From contig CATWQI010000003.1 of the NCBI GenBank assembly GCA_958352885.1, positions 248,001 through 312,000 of the forward strand: a DNA stretch of 64,000 nucleotides, written 5' to 3'. This DNA comes from an uncultured Duncaniella sp. (GTDB lineage: Bacteria; Bacteroidota; Bacteroidia; Bacteroidales; Muribaculaceae). This document shows, one piece after another, positions 62,599 to 64,000 of this stretch; position 1 is the first letter of the stretch, and each line of letters opens with the position of its first letter. The notes below the pieces were generated by a model that saw only the letters and a list, made by a program, of their open reading frames with translations, searched no databases and was not told the origin of the DNA. The translations under genes and the position numbers were made by a program.

Positions 62599-64000
62599 TT
62601 TCAGTAATCATACCCGCTTACAATGCGCAGGAATACTTGCCGGAAGCAATCCGGAGTGTTCTTGCGCAGTCGTTTCCGGACTATGAGTTGCTTGTAGTCG
62701 ACGACGGTTCCACCGACCGTACCGCCTCCATTGCGGTTGCGACAGCCGGCGGTGACAGCCGTTTCAGGCTGTTGAGCAAGTCCAACGGCGGACTCGCAGA
62801 TGCGCGCAACTATGGGGTTGCCAATGCGAGAGGGGAATGGATTGCTTTTCTTGACAGTGACGACTGCCTTTATCAGGGTGCGTTGTCGCTTATGTTTCAT
62901 GTGGCGTGCAAGTCCGGATGTGACATCGTGACCGCCGGATTTCATCGTGCCTGCCGGTATGATGAGGCGGACGGGAAGTATGACTCCGCATTTAAAGTGC
63001 TTTCCGCAGTCGAGGCTGTGGGGCGCACGCTCTACCAGCGTCCGGGCATGTATCCCTCGGCATGTGCCAAGCTTTACCGTAAGAGCCTTTTTGACCGGGT
63101 GGGTTTCACTTCCGGAATCTGGTATGAGGATTTGGACTTTTTTTACCGGGCGTATCTGTTGGCGGGAAAAGTGGCGGTAACCCGCAGCGTAGTGTACTTC
63201 TACCGTCGTAATCAGTCAAGCTTCCTGTCAGTGTTCTCCTCCGAGCGGCTCGATGTGCTTGCGGTGACTGAGCGCATGGAACGGTATATTTCCGGGCACT
63301 GTCCCGAACTCCTTCCTGCTGCCCACGACCGCCGTCTGAGCGCCAATTTCAATATGCTCTCCCTCATGCTTATATCGCCTGAGCCTCAGAGGTACACGGA
63401 TGAGATTAGGAAGTGCCGTGATGTGATAAAGAGTTACAGATGGCATAGCCTGTTCAATCCCCGTGTCAGGATTAAAAATAAGGCAGGTGCGCTCGCAAGC
63501 TTTTTCAGTGACAATGTGTTCGCTATGCTGTCGCGTATAGTATACCGTCCGGTCTCCGGCAAGCGTGTCGTCACCGTCGACGAGTCAGAGTTCATTTCTC
63601 TGTGCTCCAGGCTTGCTTCTGAAGTCAAAGCATCCGGTTATACCCCTGACATTATTGTCGGGATATATCAAGGAGGAGCCTATGTGGCTGCGGCTATGTC
63701 AGGAATAATGGGCCGTATCCCGGTGGGATATGTAAGACTGAGCCGTCCCTCTTCACGATGGAAAGGCAAAATGAAGAGTATGTTGCGCTTTCTCCCTTAC
63801 CCCGTCCTTGATAGACTGAGGTTGTTGGAATCCGGGATATTAAGCATGCGCCGGCATCCGGTTAAGGACGATGTCGAGCTTCCGTCGCAGTTGCTTGCCC
63901 GCTCCGGATGTAATATCCTTGTGGTGGATGACGCGGTTGACAGCGGAGCCACACTCTCTGCGGTCGTGTCGGCTGTGAAGCGTGAATTGCCTATGTCACA
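62595..64000 (+). CDS. GT2 glycosyltransferase fused to a phosphoribosyltransferase domain (runs off the window)
   Basis: Open from the ATG at 62595 to the window end, 468 codons. Residues 1-220 are a GT-A family 2 transferase: VIIPAYNAQEYLPEAIRSVL, VVDDGSTDRTA and the metal-binding DSDD in WIAFLDSDDCLY (residues 87-90). Residues 220-320 are a helical extension. From about residue 325 a type I phosphoribosyltransferase domain begins: the pyrophosphate-loop-like DIIVGIYQGGAYVAAAMS, then the PRPP-binding ILVVDDAVDSGATLSAV near residue 440-456. There is no stop or shift between the two parts. It overlaps the DUF4923 gene by four bases. Donor and acceptor are unknown; a cell-surface glycan role is likely from the GT2 half. 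Confidence 0.8.
   Translation, partial: MISVIIPAYNAQEYLPEAIRSVLAQSFPDYELLVVDDGSTDRTASIAVATAGGDSRFRLLSKSNGGLADARNYGVANARGEWIAFLDSDDCLYQGALSLMFHVACKSGCDIVTAGFHRACRYDEADGKYDSAFKVLSAVEAVGRTLYQRPGMYPSACAKLYRKSLFDRVGFTSGIWYEDLDFFYRAYLLAGKVAVTRSVVYFYRRNQSSFLSVFSSERLDVLAVTERMERYISGHCPELLPAAHDRRLSANFNMLSLMLISPEPQRYTDEIRKCRDVIKSYRWHSLFNPRVRIKNKAGALASFFSDNVFAMLSRIVYRPVSGKRVVTVDESEFISLCSRLASEVKASGYTPDIIVGIYQGGAYVAAAMSGIMGRIPVGYVRLSRPSSRWKGKMKSMLRFLPYPVLDRLRLLESGILSMRRHPVKDDVELPSQLLARSGCNILVVDDAVDSGATLSAVVSAVKRELPMS

Overview
The window is chromosomal DNA from a gut-type Bacteroidales bacterium, most likely of the Muribaculaceae. The support is the Bacteroidetes promoter form (TTTG, 19-21 bases, TAnnTTTG) seen repeatedly upstream of genes, the weak Shine-Dalgarno signals, and many families typical of the group: GH97, DUF4249 with a TonB receptor, FecR/ECF sigma pairs, DUF4493/PCMD and DUF4923 proteins, C10 peptidase, a fused BioG-BioC, and a complex I locus without nuoE, nuoF or nuoG. 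No tRNA, rRNA, CRISPR array, transposase or phage gene was recognised.

Layout. 1-2278: partial OmpA-family porin and glycerate kinase, both on the minus strand. 2577-12518: a co-directional sugar cluster with a NUDIX-type (AraR/NrtR-like) regulator, xylulokinase, xylose isomerase, xylose symporter, secreted GH51 arabinofuranosidase, KDPG aldolase, mannonate dehydratase and mannonate oxidoreductase. Together these would handle the xylose, arabinose and glucuronate parts of glucuronoarabinoxylan. 12643-19058: housekeeping genes (polyprenyl synthase, DNA polymerase I, SufT-like protein, LpxH), a 437-base intergenic region with a promoter-terminator unit that looks like a small RNA gene, and a voltage-gated K+ channel. 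19214-24560: secreted GH97 glucosidase, C10 peptidase with a T9SS-like tail, and a lipoprotein. 24737-29887 (minus): ECF sigma, FecR anti-sigma, signalling TonB receptor and DUF4249 lipoprotein. The receptor is split by one in-frame TAG. 30018-31736 (minus): formate/nitrite channel, small membrane protein, RNase D-like exonuclease. 31847-36295 (minus): bioA-bioF-bioG/C-bioD biotin operon.

36571-53843 is the bioenergetic core. Genes nuoA, B, CD and H are followed without a visible break by the complete eight-gene F-type ATP synthase cluster (atpD-C-B-E-F-H-A-G), and then by nuoI, J, K, L, M and N. The proton pump and the proton-driven synthase are thus interleaved in one apparent transcription unit of 18 genes. 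It is followed by murI and a DUF4493/PCMD lipoprotein.

57360-61920 is visibly richer in A+T than its surroundings and looks accessory. It holds a membrane-spanning TPR regulator, a secreted papain-like peptidase gene interrupted by an in-frame TGA, two paralogous small secreted proteins, and a frameshifted lipoprotein remnant between them. 61921-64000 holds a DUF4923 protein with a promoter so close to its ATG that the mRNA may be leaderless, then a GT2 glycosyltransferase fused to a phosphoribosyltransferase domain that runs off the window.

The observations most worth following are the atp-in-nuo gene order, the GT2-PRTase fusion, the peptidase plus paired small secreted proteins, the two lone in-frame stops, and the intergenic small RNA candidate.
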